DNA of 18,575 nucleotides. Origin: Yinghuangia elevatio (GTDB lineage Bacteria; Actinomycetota; Actinomycetes; Streptomycetales; Streptomycetaceae). Below, one piece after another: positions 1 through 6,982 of the stretch. The notes under the pieces were generated by a model. The model worked only from the letters and a program-made list of their open reading frames with translations, was not told the DNA's origin and searched no databases. The translations under genes and the position numbers were made by a program. The number at the start of each line of letters is the position of its first letter. The first letter of the stretch is position 1. The stretch covers positions 1 to 18,575 of the forward strand of contig NZ_JBEZFP010000172.1 in the NCBI RefSeq assembly GCF_040649515.1, written 5' to 3'.

Positions 1-6
1 CAGAGC

Positions 7-129
7 GTGCCCGGTCAGGGCGTTCCGGGCCAAGGCGTTCCGGGGCCTGGCGTACCCGGTCAAGGCGGTCCCGGTCAGGGCGTACCTGGTCAGGGCGGTC
101 CCGGTCAGGGTGTTCCCGGCCAGGGCCTG
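7..129 (+). repeat. 15-nt tandem repeat encoding VPGXG pentapeptides
   Basis: Eight consecutive 15-nt units encode VPGQG, VPGQG, VPGPG, VPGQG, GPGQG, VPGQG, GPGQG, VPGQG, and the following LPGD looks like a decayed ninth. Third codon positions vary (ggc/ggt, cag/caa), so the repeat is kept at protein level rather than being a very recent expansion. It may continue left of the window. The motif is that of elastin-like (VPGXG) sequences. Confidence 0.85.
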
Positions 130-1896
130 CCGGGCGACCGGCCTGACGTGCACGCGCCGGACGAACCGGCAGGCAACAGAACCGCCCAACTCCGCGTGCC
201 GCCAAGGGCAGAGCCGGGACCGGTCGGAGAGCAGGGGCCGTCGCGGGAGTTCCCGCCGGGCGTCCCCCAGGGCGTTACCTGGCCGCCTCGCCAGCCAACT
301 GGACAGCCAACGGGTCGGCCACCCGTGCTGCCGCCCGAGGCACTGCCCAGGCAACCGCAGCAGGCGCCGGTCGGCGACGCCGGGGTGGAGCCGTACGCGG
401 CCGAGGCCGGGGATCCGCTGGTCGGCGATCCGAACGTCGGCGGTACCGCGCATCTGCGTGCCGTGCCGCCCGCGCAGGGCCCCGACGTCCCGGACGGCGC
501 GGCCTATCCGGAAAGCGCGGCGTATCCGCCGAATGCCGCACATCCGCACAGCGCGACGGACGCCGCGCATCCGTCGCAGGGATTGCCCTTCCCTCGGCCC
601 GCGGACGAGCCGTCCGCGGCCCCGGGGCGGCCCTCGTACGACCGGGGGGACCAGGGGACGCCCGGCGGGCCCTCGCGGTCCGGCACCGCGTCCGCCGCGC
701 CAGGTCGGGGACGGCCTCGGCGACCCGGCGACACGCCCGGGAGTGAACGCGGTTTGCGGCGCCCGGACTCCGCCCCGGACGACACCGCGGAACAACCCCG
801 CGTCGGAGGCGGCGGCCCCGCCCATCACGCGCGTCCCGGACGGGTGTTCGGCGCCGCCGCGGAGGGCGAGGAGCGCGGTCGGGGGTGGCGGCGCCGGGCG
901 CGTACCGGCGAACCCGCGGCAACAGGCAGGCCGGGCGCGGCGGATCGATCCGCCGATCGGGACGGCGTCGGCCCGCCTGTCGGGGACGAGGGTGTCCCCG
1001 GCGGCACCGGAGCCGACCCGGGCGATCCGGGCCGGACCGGCGGCGACGGCAGCCACGGTGGCAGCGGTGGAACAGGTGGCACCGGCGGCCCAGGTGGCGG
1101 CGGGGACGACGGGCCCGACGACTTCGCGGAGTTGCCCGAGGACCCCAACACGCCCGAGCCCAGCGGCCGTCGCCGACTTGCCACGGCCCTGTGGCCGCCG
1201 CGCGTCAGCCGCGCCCAACTCGTCGTCGGCGTCCTGCTGTTCGCACTCGGCGCGGGTCTCGCGATCCAGGTGCGCAGCAACACCGAGTCGGACCCGCTGC
1301 GCGGCGCACGTGAGTCGGACCTCGTGCGTGTACTGGACGAACTGGAGCAGCGCACCGAGCGGTTGGACGACGAGCAGCAACGCCTCGAACTCAGCCGGGA
1401 CCAGCTGGAGAACAGCAACAACCGTGCCGAGGAGGCCCGGCAGCAGACCGACCAGCGCGCCCAGGTGCTCGGCATCCTCGCAGGTACGGTGAAGGCGACC
1501 GGCCCCGGGATCACGCTGACCATCACGGACCCGCAGAACCAGGTGCGCGCGGACATGCTGCTCGACACGTTGCAGGAACTGCGGGCCGCCGGTGCCGAGG
1601 CGATCCAGATCAACCAGGTCCGCGTCGTGGCCGAGACGTTCTTCAACGAACCGGTGCTGGGCCAGATGCAGATCGACGGCCAGTCGGTGAGCCAGCCGTA
1701 CGTCTTCAAGGTCATCGGCAACCCGCAGGACCTCGAACCCGCCCTCAACATCCCGGGCGGCGTCATCCGCACGCTGGAGAAGAAGCAGGCCCAAGCGGTT
1801 GTCGTGCCCTCCCAGCAGGTCGTCGTCGACGCCTTGCGGGTGCCGACGGCGCCTGACTACGCTCGCCCCGCACCGGACGCGGGCAACGGCGGCTGA
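7..1896 (+). CDS. DUF881 membrane protein with long disordered, elastin-like N-terminal extension (5' end probably outside window)
   Basis: The C-terminal third is a DUF881 protein, a family next to small basic protein (DUF1290) genes and gcvH in actinobacteria. Its function is not established; a role near the division machinery is often suspected. Residues about 1-42 are pentapeptides of the VPGQG/GPGQG type. Residues 43-400 are Pro/Gly/Arg-rich and probably disordered, with a Gly-rich run around 345-375. One membrane helix lies near 402-422 (AQLVVGVLLFALGAGLAIQV). A charged coiled coil spans about 436-490, and the DUF881 domain follows at about 490-610 (ATGPGITLTITDP). The topology suggested is a cytoplasmic repeat-rich tail and an external coiled coil plus DUF881 domain. 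The usual family length is about 250-300 residues, so this is more than double. The frame is open to the left edge, so the GTG at 7 is only the first start inside the window. Domain call sure; start unsure. Confidence 0.85.
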   Translation: MPGQGVPGQGVPGPGVPGQGGPGQGVPGQGGPGQGVPGQGLPGDRPDVHAPDEPAGNRTAQLRVPPRAEPGPVGEQGPSREFPPGVPQGVTWPPRQPTGQPTGRPPVLPPEALPRQPQQAPVGDAGVEPYAAEAGDPLVGDPNVGGTAHLRAVPPAQGPDVPDGAAYPESAAYPPNAAHPHSATDAAHPSQGLPFPRPADEPSAAPGRPSYDRGDQGTPGGPSRSGTASAAPGRGRPRRPGDTPGSERGLRRPDSAPDDTAEQPRVGGGGPAHHARPGRVFGAAAEGEERGRGWRRRARTGEPAATGRPGAADRSADRDGVGPPVGDEGVPGGTGADPGDPGRTGGDGSHGGSGGTGGTGGPGGGGDDGPDDFAELPEDPNTPEPSGRRRLATALWPPRVSRAQLVVGVLLFALGAGLAIQVRSNTESDPLRGARESDLVRVLDELEQRTERLDDEQQRLELSRDQLENSNNRAEEARQQTDQRAQVLGILAGTVKATGPGITLTITDPQNQVRADMLLDTLQELRAAGAEAIQINQVRVVAETFFNEPVLGQMQIDGQSVSQPYVFKVIGNPQDLEPALNIPGGVIRTLEKKQAQAVVVPSQQVVVDALRVPTAPDYARPAPDAGNGG

Positions 1897-2023
1897 CCCC
1901 CGATTGATCGAGACCTGACAGAATCGGCGGCAGCGCGTCCGCACGCGGCGCACGCGGCGCGAGTCGGCTGTTTCCGGCGGGTCCACAAGGCCCACGAGGC
2001 AAGGAAGGCAGGGCGGATCCGGC

Positions 2024-2410
2024 ATGTATCCCGAGGACCTCACGTACACGGCGGAGCACGAGTGGGTGCGCTCCCTCGGCGACGAGGACGGGACCGTGCG
2101 GATCGGCATCACCGAGTTCGCCCAGGACGCCCTGGGCGACATCGTGTATGTGACGCTGCCTCAGGCCGGTGCCGAGGTCTCCGCCGGCGAGCCGTGCGGC
2201 GAGTTGGAGTCCACCAAGAGCGTCAGCGACGTGTACGCGCCCGTCAGCGGCGTGGTCGTGGCGGTCAACGACGCTCTGGAGGCCGCGCCGGAGCTGGTGA
2301 ACTCGGATCCCTACGGGGACGGTTGGATGTTCGAGGTACGCCCCGACGACCCCGCCGCGGCGGGCGCGCTCTGGGACGTCGCGGCGTATGTCAAGAGTCT
2401 GGATTCCTGA
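2024..2410 (+). CDS. gcvH: Glycine cleavage system H protein
   Basis: This is the lipoyl carrier of the glycine cleavage complex. It moves the aminomethyl group from the P protein (GcvP) to the T protein and is reoxidised by the L protein. The 128 residues match the usual family length. The lipoylation site is Lys65 in ELESTKSVSDVYAPVSG, and the N-terminus has the standard YTAEHEWV block. The start ATG gives the canonical short N-terminus. AAGGAAGG lies at 2001-2008, rather far upstream (15 nt). The gene follows the DUF881 gene by 127 nt and precedes the FHA gene by 148 nt, as in mycobacteria. No glycine riboswitch is seen in front of it, unlike gcvP at the other end of the window. gcvT and the L-protein gene are not in the window. 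Confidence 0.97.
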   Translation: MYPEDLTYTAEHEWVRSLGDEDGTVRIGITEFAQDALGDIVYVTLPQAGAEVSAGEPCGELESTKSVSDVYAPVSGVVVAVNDALEAAPELVNSDPYGDGWMFEVRPDDPAAAGALWDVAAYVKSLDS

Positions 2411-2470
2411 GCGCCATGCGAGGAATCCTGCGAACACGGCAGCGGCCAGGCCGTGACACCACCGGTTCCA

Positions 2471-2489
2471 CCGACCCCGTACGGGTCGG
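2471..2489 (+). terminator. 7-bp GC hairpin between gcvH and the FHA gene
   Basis: CCGACCC (2471-2477) and GGGTCGG (2483-2489) pair perfectly around a 5-nt loop. There is no T-tract, so this could be a weak terminator or attenuator after gcvH rather than a classical intrinsic terminator. It lies 70 nt before the GTG of the FHA gene. Confidence 0.35.
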
Positions 2490-2558
2490 CGGCGCCGCAA
2501 CTACGACGACTCATACCTGCCCGATGGGCGGGCCAGGCTCACTCGGGGAGGTTCTCGC

Positions 2559-3350
2559 GTGAAGTTGTTCGCGAGGCTGTTCGGTCGTTCGCGTCGCGCC
2601 GAGCAGGAGGCACCGCAGGCGCCTGCCTCGGTGCCCTACCCCGCGCCCGGCGCGGCGCCGCAGGGCGGTGCCGGCCAGGGGCCCGACCCGCGCATGACCT
2701 CGGGCCACCCGGGTGCCCCCTACGGGGCGCCGGGCGGACCTGCGCAGCAGGGACCGTACGGCGCGCCCGCCGCCGCGCCCGCGTCCGGCCCGGCCGGAGG
2801 TGACGCGTCCGGTTCGGTGGTCTGCAGCAACTGCGGCAACCGCAACCCGGCCAACAGCCGCTTCTGCTCCAACTGCGGCAACCCGCTGCGGCCGGACGTC
2901 GAGCGCCCGTCCGAGCAGACCTCCACCATCTCGATCACCGGCATCGAGGCGCTGGACGCCGACCCGTCGGCGCCGCGCGAGGTGCTGAGCCCCGAGGCGC
3001 AGGCCGCGGTCGAGGCGCTGCCGCCGGGCACCGCACTGCTCGTGGTGCGGCGCGGCCCCAACTCGGGCAGCCGCTTCCTGCTCGACTCGGACCGCACGAC
3101 GGCCGGGCGCCACCCGGAGAGCGACATCTTCCTCGACGACGTCACGGTGTCCCGGCGGCACGCGGAATTCCGGCGTACCGGCGCGGGCTTCACGGTCGCC
3201 GACGTGGGCAGCCTCAACGGCACGTACGTCGGCCGCCAGCGCATCGACGAGGTGCCGCTGTCGCCGGGCGACGAGGTGCAGATCGGCAAGTACCGGCTGG
3301 TCTTCTTCCCGAGCCGCCACGCGCAGATCGGCAGCGGGGAGTACGCGTGA
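2559..3350 (+). CDS. garA: FHA-domain protein with zinc ribbon, GarA/OdhI type
   Basis: In relatives, GarA/OdhI binds and inhibits 2-oxoglutarate dehydrogenase and alters glutamate metabolism until a Ser/Thr kinase phosphorylates a TT motif ahead of the FHA domain. Here the order is: basic amphipathic N-terminus (MKLFARLFGRSRR), Pro/Gly/Ala-rich stretch 15-85, zinc ribbon with C89, C92, C103 and C106, a candidate phosphosite EQTSTISI (T121, S122, T123), and an FHA domain at about 158-250. The FHA domain has its key residues GR (183-184), SRRH (198-201) and NGT (220-222). The GTG start has GGGGAG at 2545-2550. The stop overlaps the start of the next merR gene (GTGA), so the two are probably coupled. 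At 263 residues it is longer than mycobacterial GarA (about 160), with the excess at the N-terminus. Family sure from domain and gene order; metabolic targets inferred. Confidence 0.9.
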   Translation: MKLFARLFGRSRRAEQEAPQAPASVPYPAPGAAPQGGAGQGPDPRMTSGHPGAPYGAPGGPAQQGPYGAPAAAPASGPAGGDASGSVVCSNCGNRNPANSRFCSNCGNPLRPDVERPSEQTSTISITGIEALDADPSAPREVLSPEAQAAVEALPPGTALLVVRRGPNSGSRFLLDSDRTTAGRHPESDIFLDDVTVSRRHAEFRRTGAGFTVADVGSLNGTYVGRQRIDEVPLSPGDEVQIGKYRLVFFPSRHAQIGSGEYA

Positions 3351-4318
3351 CCGCGGCGCCGCCGCGGACCGGCGGCGGCCGCGCGCTGGTCGGCATCGGC
3401 GAGGTCATGGCGATGCTGCGTGCGGAGTTCCCGGACGTCAGCATCTCCAAGATCCGCTTCCTGGAGGCGGAGGGCCTCGTCGAGCCGCAGCGCACCCCGT
3501 CGGGCTACCGCAAGTTCGGCCCTTCGGACGTCGACCGCCTGCGGTACGTGCTGCGTGTGCAGCGCGACCAGTACCTGCCGCTCAAGGTCATCAAGGACCA
3601 CCTCGACGCGATCGACCGCGGCCTGGAGCCCGCCGAGGACGGCCTCGTGGCCTCCCTGGCAGCGGCCGACGCCGACCGCGGCGACAACCCGCACGGCGGC
3701 TCGGAGCCGACCGCCGTGGTGCTGCTGAGCCGCGCGGAGCTGCTGGCCGCGGCGGGGATAGACGAGGCGGCGCTCGCCCGTCTGGAGGAGTTCGGCCTGA
3801 TCGAGCCGCGGCGGCCCGCGGCGGACACGCCGATCGTGCCCACCGCGCCCGCGGCGCCCGGCCGGGACGGCGCGGCCGACGGCGTCGCCGACCCCGCGGA
3901 GGGCCCGCGCCAGGCGTCCGGCGCGGCACCGGTCCCCGGGGCGCGCGAGGAGCCACGGGACGACGCCGGGCGTACCGCCGCGGGCCCCGACACGCCGGGC
4001 GCGGACGCCGGGCAGCCGCACGCCCGCGCCGCGACCGCCGATGCCGGCCCGCAGTACGACGGCGACGCGCTCGTCGTCGCACGGCTCGTGTCGGCGCTCG
4101 GCGAGTATGGCTTGGAACCGCGCCACCTGCGGCAGGTCAAGGCCGCGGCGGACCGCGAGGCGGCGCTCGTCGAGCAGATCGTCGCGCCGCTGCTGCACCG
4201 GCGCGGCGCGGGCGCCAAGTCCGGGGCGGAGGAGACCGTACGCGACCTTCTGTCCCTTACGTCGCGCCTGCACACCGTGCTGGTCGGAGCGGCCCTCCGA
4301 CCGCTCCTGGACCGGTGA
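3347..4318 (+). CDS. ftsR: MerR-family regulator, FtsR/Rv1828 type
   Basis: A transcription factor whose Corynebacterium relative FtsR regulates ftsZ. The MerR-type winged helix-turn-helix is at about 14-90 (VSISKIRFLEAEGLVEPQRT, then SGYRKF and the VQRDQYLPLKVIKDHL segment). A second ordered segment is at 120-156. Residues about 157-237 are an Ala/Pro/Gly/Asp-rich, probably disordered insert, and a helical C-terminal domain spans 238-323. Without the insert the length would be near the family's usual 240-250. The GTG start overlaps the FHA stop, with GGGGAG at 3336-3341, so the start is well supported. The position next to the GarA-like gene is as in M. tuberculosis (Rv1827-Rv1828). Target genes here are inferred only. 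Confidence 0.88.
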   Translation: MTAAPPRTGGGRALVGIGEVMAMLRAEFPDVSISKIRFLEAEGLVEPQRTPSGYRKFGPSDVDRLRYVLRVQRDQYLPLKVIKDHLDAIDRGLEPAEDGLVASLAAADADRGDNPHGGSEPTAVVLLSRAELLAAAGIDEAALARLEEFGLIEPRRPAADTPIVPTAPAAPGRDGAADGVADPAEGPRQASGAAPVPGAREEPRDDAGRTAAGPDTPGADAGQPHARAATADAGPQYDGDALVVARLVSALGEYGLEPRHLRQVKAAADREAALVEQIVAPLLHRRGAGAKSGAEETVRDLLSLTSRLHTVLVGAALRPLLDR

Positions 4319-4332
4319 ATCGTCGAATTCAC
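4315..4332 (+). other. Small inverted repeat over the ftsR stop codon
   Basis: GTGAAT (4315-4320) and ATTCAC (4327-4332) form a 6-bp stem around a 6-nt loop and include the TGA of ftsR. It is AT-richer than its surroundings. It could be a regulator site for the downstream promoter or a weak hairpin; nothing more is shown by the sequence. Confidence 0.3.
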
Positions 4333-4422
4333 ATTGCCGGGTGTTTGCCGGGCGCGAAGAAAATGCGACGAATCCATGCGCGAATGGGCCCGGGGGGATC
4401 TGTGCTCCTCACCCGAGCGCGC

Positions 4423-4437
4423 TAGTGTGGCGATGTG
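4423..4437 (+). promoter_or_regulatory. -10 box giving a likely leaderless start for the bifunctional nuclease gene
   Basis: TAGTGT at 4423-4428 fits an actinobacterial -10 hexamer. Transcription starting 7 nt after it would begin at 4435, exactly at the GTG start codon. No Shine-Dalgarno sequence is present in the 25 nt before the GTG. No good -35 box is visible. Leaderless mRNA is common in actinobacteria, but start mapping would be needed to show it here. Confidence 0.55.
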
Positions 4438-4908
4438 AACGAGCTTGAGGTCGTGGGCGTCCGAGTGGAGATGCCTTCCAACCAGCCGATCGTGCTCCTG
4501 AAGGAAACAGGAGGCGATCGGTACCTCCCGATCTGGATCGGCCCGGTCGAGGCGACGGCGATCGCCTTCGCGCAGCAGGGTGTGGTCCCGGCGCGGCCTC
4601 TGACCCACGATCTGTTCCGCGACGTGCTCGAGGCGCTCGGCCAGGAGCTGACCCGCATCCGCATCGTCGACCTGCGCGAGGGCGTGTTCTACGCCGAGCT
4701 GGTGTTCGCGAACGGGACCGAGGTCAGTGCCCGTCCGTCGGACGCGATCGCGCTCGCGCTGCGGACCGGGACCCCGATCTTCGGTGCCGAGGCGGTCCTC
4801 GACGAGGCCGGGATCGTGATTCCGGACGAGCAGGAGGACGAGGTCGAGAAGTTCCGGGAGTTCCTGGACCAGATCTCGCCCGAGGACTTCGGCACCACGA
4901 GCCAGTAG
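4435..4908 (+). CDS. Bifunctional nuclease family protein (DUF151)
   Basis: This belongs to the DUF151/bifunctional nuclease family (Rv1829 type); relatives in plants have DNase and RNase activity, while the bacterial role is not settled. The 157 residues are the usual length. Family hallmarks are visible: LPIWIGPVEA at 31-40, LTHDLFRDVLEALG at 56-69, and RPSDAIALALR at 100-110. The C-terminal tail is acidic and helical (about 131-150). No signal peptide or membrane segment is seen. The gene sits 116 nt after ftsR and appears to have its own promoter and leaderless start. A long non-coding stretch follows. Family assignment is firm; any nuclease activity here is inferred. Confidence 0.92.
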   Translation: MNELEVVGVRVEMPSNQPIVLLKETGGDRYLPIWIGPVEATAIAFAQQGVVPARPLTHDLFRDVLEALGQELTRIRIVDLREGVFYAELVFANGTEVSARPSDAIALALRTGTPIFGAEAVLDEAGIVIPDEQEDEVEKFREFLDQISPEDFGTTSQ

Positions 4909-4923
4909 GCGCCGCCTGTGCCG

Positions 4924-4941
4924 GGTCCGCCGCGGCGGACC
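4924..4941 (+). terminator. 18-nt perfect palindrome after the bifunctional nuclease gene
   Basis: GGTCCGCC-GC-GGCGGACC at 4924-4941 is a perfect palindrome beginning 15 nt after the stop codon. As RNA it gives a GC-only stem with a short loop and no T-tract. A terminator or 3'-end stabiliser of the nuclease mRNA is the simplest reading. Confidence 0.5.
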
Positions 4942-5402
4942 GTGGTCGGGGCGGTGCGGGATCTCCGGGCCTGTCGCCGACGTCGTACGGGAGGCCGGTC
5001 CGCTGTCCGGCAGGCTGCCCTGTGGAGACTCCTCCCATCCGTGTCGCCGTCCAAGTCGTGGCCGCGTGCCGTCGTCGCGCGGCGGTCCCTTGGCGGTCCC
5101 TGCCGTACGCCGTGCCGCTGTCGACGCGGCAGCGATGAATCGACATTGTGCGAAAGTTCCGCGATCGGCTGCCCGCGCGCAAACGGGTGACGAAAGAATG
5201 ATTTGTCGACACGCCGTCGCGGCACTCGCGGAGCGGAATTTCGTGCGCCGTTCGGGTGGCGGCGGAAGCCACCCGATTGGCCCGATTTGATCACGGGGCG
5301 ACTGGAACCGACAGGTGGGCGATCGCCATGCGTACCCGGGTCGCCGTCGATTCAAACCACACTTGAGAGATGCGTCACTCGGCGTGCCGAATGCGACGGT
5401 CG
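4942..5402. other. Gene-poor stretch between the nuclease and second merR genes
   Basis: No reading frame here looks protein-like in composition or has a ribosome binding site, and I recognise no tRNA or known RNA family. The part from about 5130 to 5400 is clearly AT-richer than neighbouring genes. It contains the 5253-5275 hairpin. Short frames such as 4918-5190 are Arg/Gly-rich and look non-coding. An uncharacterised small RNA or a long 3' end is possible. Confidence 0.5.
5253..5275 (+). terminator. 8-bp hairpin in the gene-poor stretch
   Basis: CGGGTGGC (5253-5260) and GCCACCCG (5268-5275) pair perfectly around a 7-nt loop. The following ATTGGCCCGATTTGAT is relatively T-rich for this genome. 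It could end a transcript coming from the left, such as a nuclease 3' end or a small RNA. Confidence 0.45.
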
Positions 5403-5431
5403 TTGACGCGCTGTGGGTGACTGCCTACCGT
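5403..5431 (+). promoter_or_regulatory. -35/-10 promoter of the second merR gene
   Basis: TTGACG (5403-5408) and TACCGT (5426-5431) are separated by exactly 17 nt and fit the housekeeping (HrdB/SigA) pattern. The predicted transcript starts near 5438 and has a leader of about 110 nt before the GTG at 5548. Confidence 0.65.
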
Positions 5432-5441
5432 CGAAATCGAC
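5430..5441. promoter_or_regulatory. Palindrome over the predicted transcription start, candidate operator
   Basis: GTCGA-AA-TCGAC is an inverted repeat of 5-nt arms that overlaps the end of the -10 box and the predicted start point. That position would suit self-regulation by the MerR-type product. This is inference from position alone. Confidence 0.35.
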
Positions 5442-5547
5442 AGTTCCGGGGGTGATCCGTGCGCGTTGCACTCCGCCGCTTGCGGCCCGGAACTCACGGC
5501 ATTCCTCTCGCCGCAGGCAGGTGCGGGGAGACGAAACGGAGGTCGGC

Positions 5548-6150
5548 GTGAGCAGCACCGGCGATATTGCGGGCCGAGCCCGTGCGCCCCGCCCGATGCC
5601 GACCGCGACGCCGCAGGGCGCATACCCGGAGGATGTACCCGCAAGCGGGGTGGTCGACGAGGTCGGCTACCGCGGGCCGACCGCGTGTGCGGCGGCCGGC
5701 ATCACATATCGACAACTCGACTACTGGGCGCGGACCGCGCTCGTCGAGCCGAGCATCCGCCCGGCGCACGGGGCGGGGACGCAGCGGCTCTACAGCTTCC
5801 GCGACATCCTGGTCCTCAAGATCGTCAAGCGGCTCCTGGACACCGGCGTCGGCCTGCAGAACATCCGCGTCGCCGTCGCCCACCTGCGCGGCCGCGGCGT
5901 CGCGGACCTCGCGGGCATGACGCTGATGAGCGACGGCGCGAGCGTGTACGAGTGCACGTCGTACGACCAGGTCGTCGACCTCGTGCAGGGCGGCCAGGGG
6001 GTCTTCGGCATCGCCGTGGGCGCGGTCTGGCGCGAGGTCGAGGCCTCGCTCGGCACGCTGCAGGGCGAGCGCACCGACACCGGCGAGACGCTGTACCGCC
6101 ACCACCCCGGGGACGAACTCGCCCGCAGGCGCCGCGAGCGCGCCGGCTGA
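5548..6150 (+). CDS. MerR-family regulator, ResR/McdR (Rv1830) type
   Basis: A DNA-binding regulator; the M. tuberculosis counterpart Rv1830 (called resR or McdR) affects cell division and growth recovery after antibiotics. From the GTG at 5548 it has 200 residues: a poorly conserved, Pro-rich N-terminus (1-38), then a MerR winged helix-turn-helix at about 40-115 (YRGPTACAAAGITYRQLDYW, GTQRLYSFRD). A conserved C-terminal effector-like region follows (MTLMSDGASVYECTS at 124-138, GVFGIAVGAVW at 151-161). The tail is basic. The start was chosen because GGAGGT lies at 5538-5543; the frame stays open upstream to 5413, inside the promoter, so longer starts are unlikely. It is expected to be the last gene of the conserved cluster before gcvP, but gcvP lies about 12 kb away here. 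Confidence 0.9.
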   Translation: MSSTGDIAGRARAPRPMPTATPQGAYPEDVPASGVVDEVGYRGPTACAAAGITYRQLDYWARTALVEPSIRPAHGAGTQRLYSFRDILVLKIVKRLLDTGVGLQNIRVAVAHLRGRGVADLAGMTLMSDGASVYECTSYDQVVDLVQGGQGVFGIAVGAVWREVEASLGTLQGERTDTGETLYRHHPGDELARRRRERAG

Positions 6151-6232
6151 GCGGTCTCGGGGCGGTCTGTCGGCGGTGGCCGGTGACCGTCGGCCGGGAA
6201 CCGCGGCGACCGCGCCGGGCGTCACTGGCCAC

Positions 6233-6943
6233 ATGGCATCTCTGGCGTCCCGGATGACTTGGGTGACCCGGCCGACCGGCCTGCTGCGCGGGCGGCGGCG
6301 GCAGCGGGTCGCGTTCCAGGCGACCGCGCTGCTCACGGTGCTCGGTCTCGCGCCGGTGACCTGGGTGTACATCGCGGGCACCGGCCGCATGCGCGGCGTC
6401 GCGGACGTCCCGCCGGCCCCCGTCGCACTGGTGCTCGGTGCGGGCGTCTGGGGCGACCAGCCGTCGCGCCTGCTGGCCCGTCGGCTCGACGTCTCGCTCG
6501 CGCTCTACCGGGCCGGGAAGGTGAAGGTCCTGCTGGTCTCGGGTGACAACGGCCGGGCGGGGTACAACGAACCCGACGTGATGCGCCGCTACCTCGTCGA
6601 GCGCGGGGTGCCGGAAGGCCAAGTGGTCGCCGACTACGCGGGATTCTCCACCTGGGACTCCTGCGTCCGGGCCAAGCGCATCTTCGGCGTCGACAAGGCG
6701 ATCGTGGTCAGCCAGCGCTTCCACCTGCGCCGCGCGCTGGCGCTGTGCGACGCGGCGGGCGTGGAGGCGTACGGCGTCGGCGACGACTCGATGCACGGCG
6801 AACTGGTCGGCCCCACGCTGTTCGGCGGTGCTCGGGAGATCCTGGCGGCGTACAAGGCCGCAGGGGAGGCGGTCCTGCGTCCGGACCCGGTCCTCGGGCC
6901 CCGCGAGGCCGGCGTCGAGGACGCGCTCGCCGCGGCGCGCTGA
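6233..6943 (+). CDS. SanA/YdcF-like DUF218 membrane protein
   Basis: A protein of the ElyC/SanA/YdcF (DUF218) family. The E. coli SanA relative is linked to envelope integrity and vancomycin exclusion at high temperature; the biochemical role is unknown. Counting from the ATG at 6233 (236 residues), a basic N-terminus (RGRRRQR, 19-25) precedes one membrane helix at about 26-48. The DUF218 domain spans about 63-210, with ALVLGAGVW (65-73), VSGDNGRAGYNEPD (102-115), GFSTWDSCVRAKRIF (137-151) and VVSQRFHLRRAL (158-169). The positive charges before the helix suggest an external domain. No start has a good ribosome site: GTG at 6176 and ATG at 6254 are alternatives. It ends 39 nt before the Pol IV gene and may be co-transcribed with it. 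Confidence 0.85.
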   Translation: MASLASRMTWVTRPTGLLRGRRRQRVAFQATALLTVLGLAPVTWVYIAGTGRMRGVADVPPAPVALVLGAGVWGDQPSRLLARRLDVSLALYRAGKVKVLLVSGDNGRAGYNEPDVMRRYLVERGVPEGQVVADYAGFSTWDSCVRAKRIFGVDKAIVVSQRFHLRRALALCDAAGVEAYGVGDDSMHGELVGPTLFGGAREILAAYKAAGEAVLRPDPVLGPREAGVEDALAAAR

Positions 6944-6982
6944 GGCCGGAACTGTCACCCCGATGCGCCATCATCGGAGGAA

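Noticed and set aside
7..129. CRISPR-like tandem array
   Set aside because: Units are 15 nt with no spacers, in frame, and encode VPGXG pentapeptides.
2720..4273. Long minus-strand frame across the FHA and ftsR genes
   Set aside because: No motifs, Arg-rich composition, and both sense genes have clear domains and ribosome sites.
4918..5190. Small plus-strand ORF after the bifunctional nuclease
   Set aside because: Arg-rich, no ribosome site, and it covers the 18-nt palindrome; it looks non-coding.
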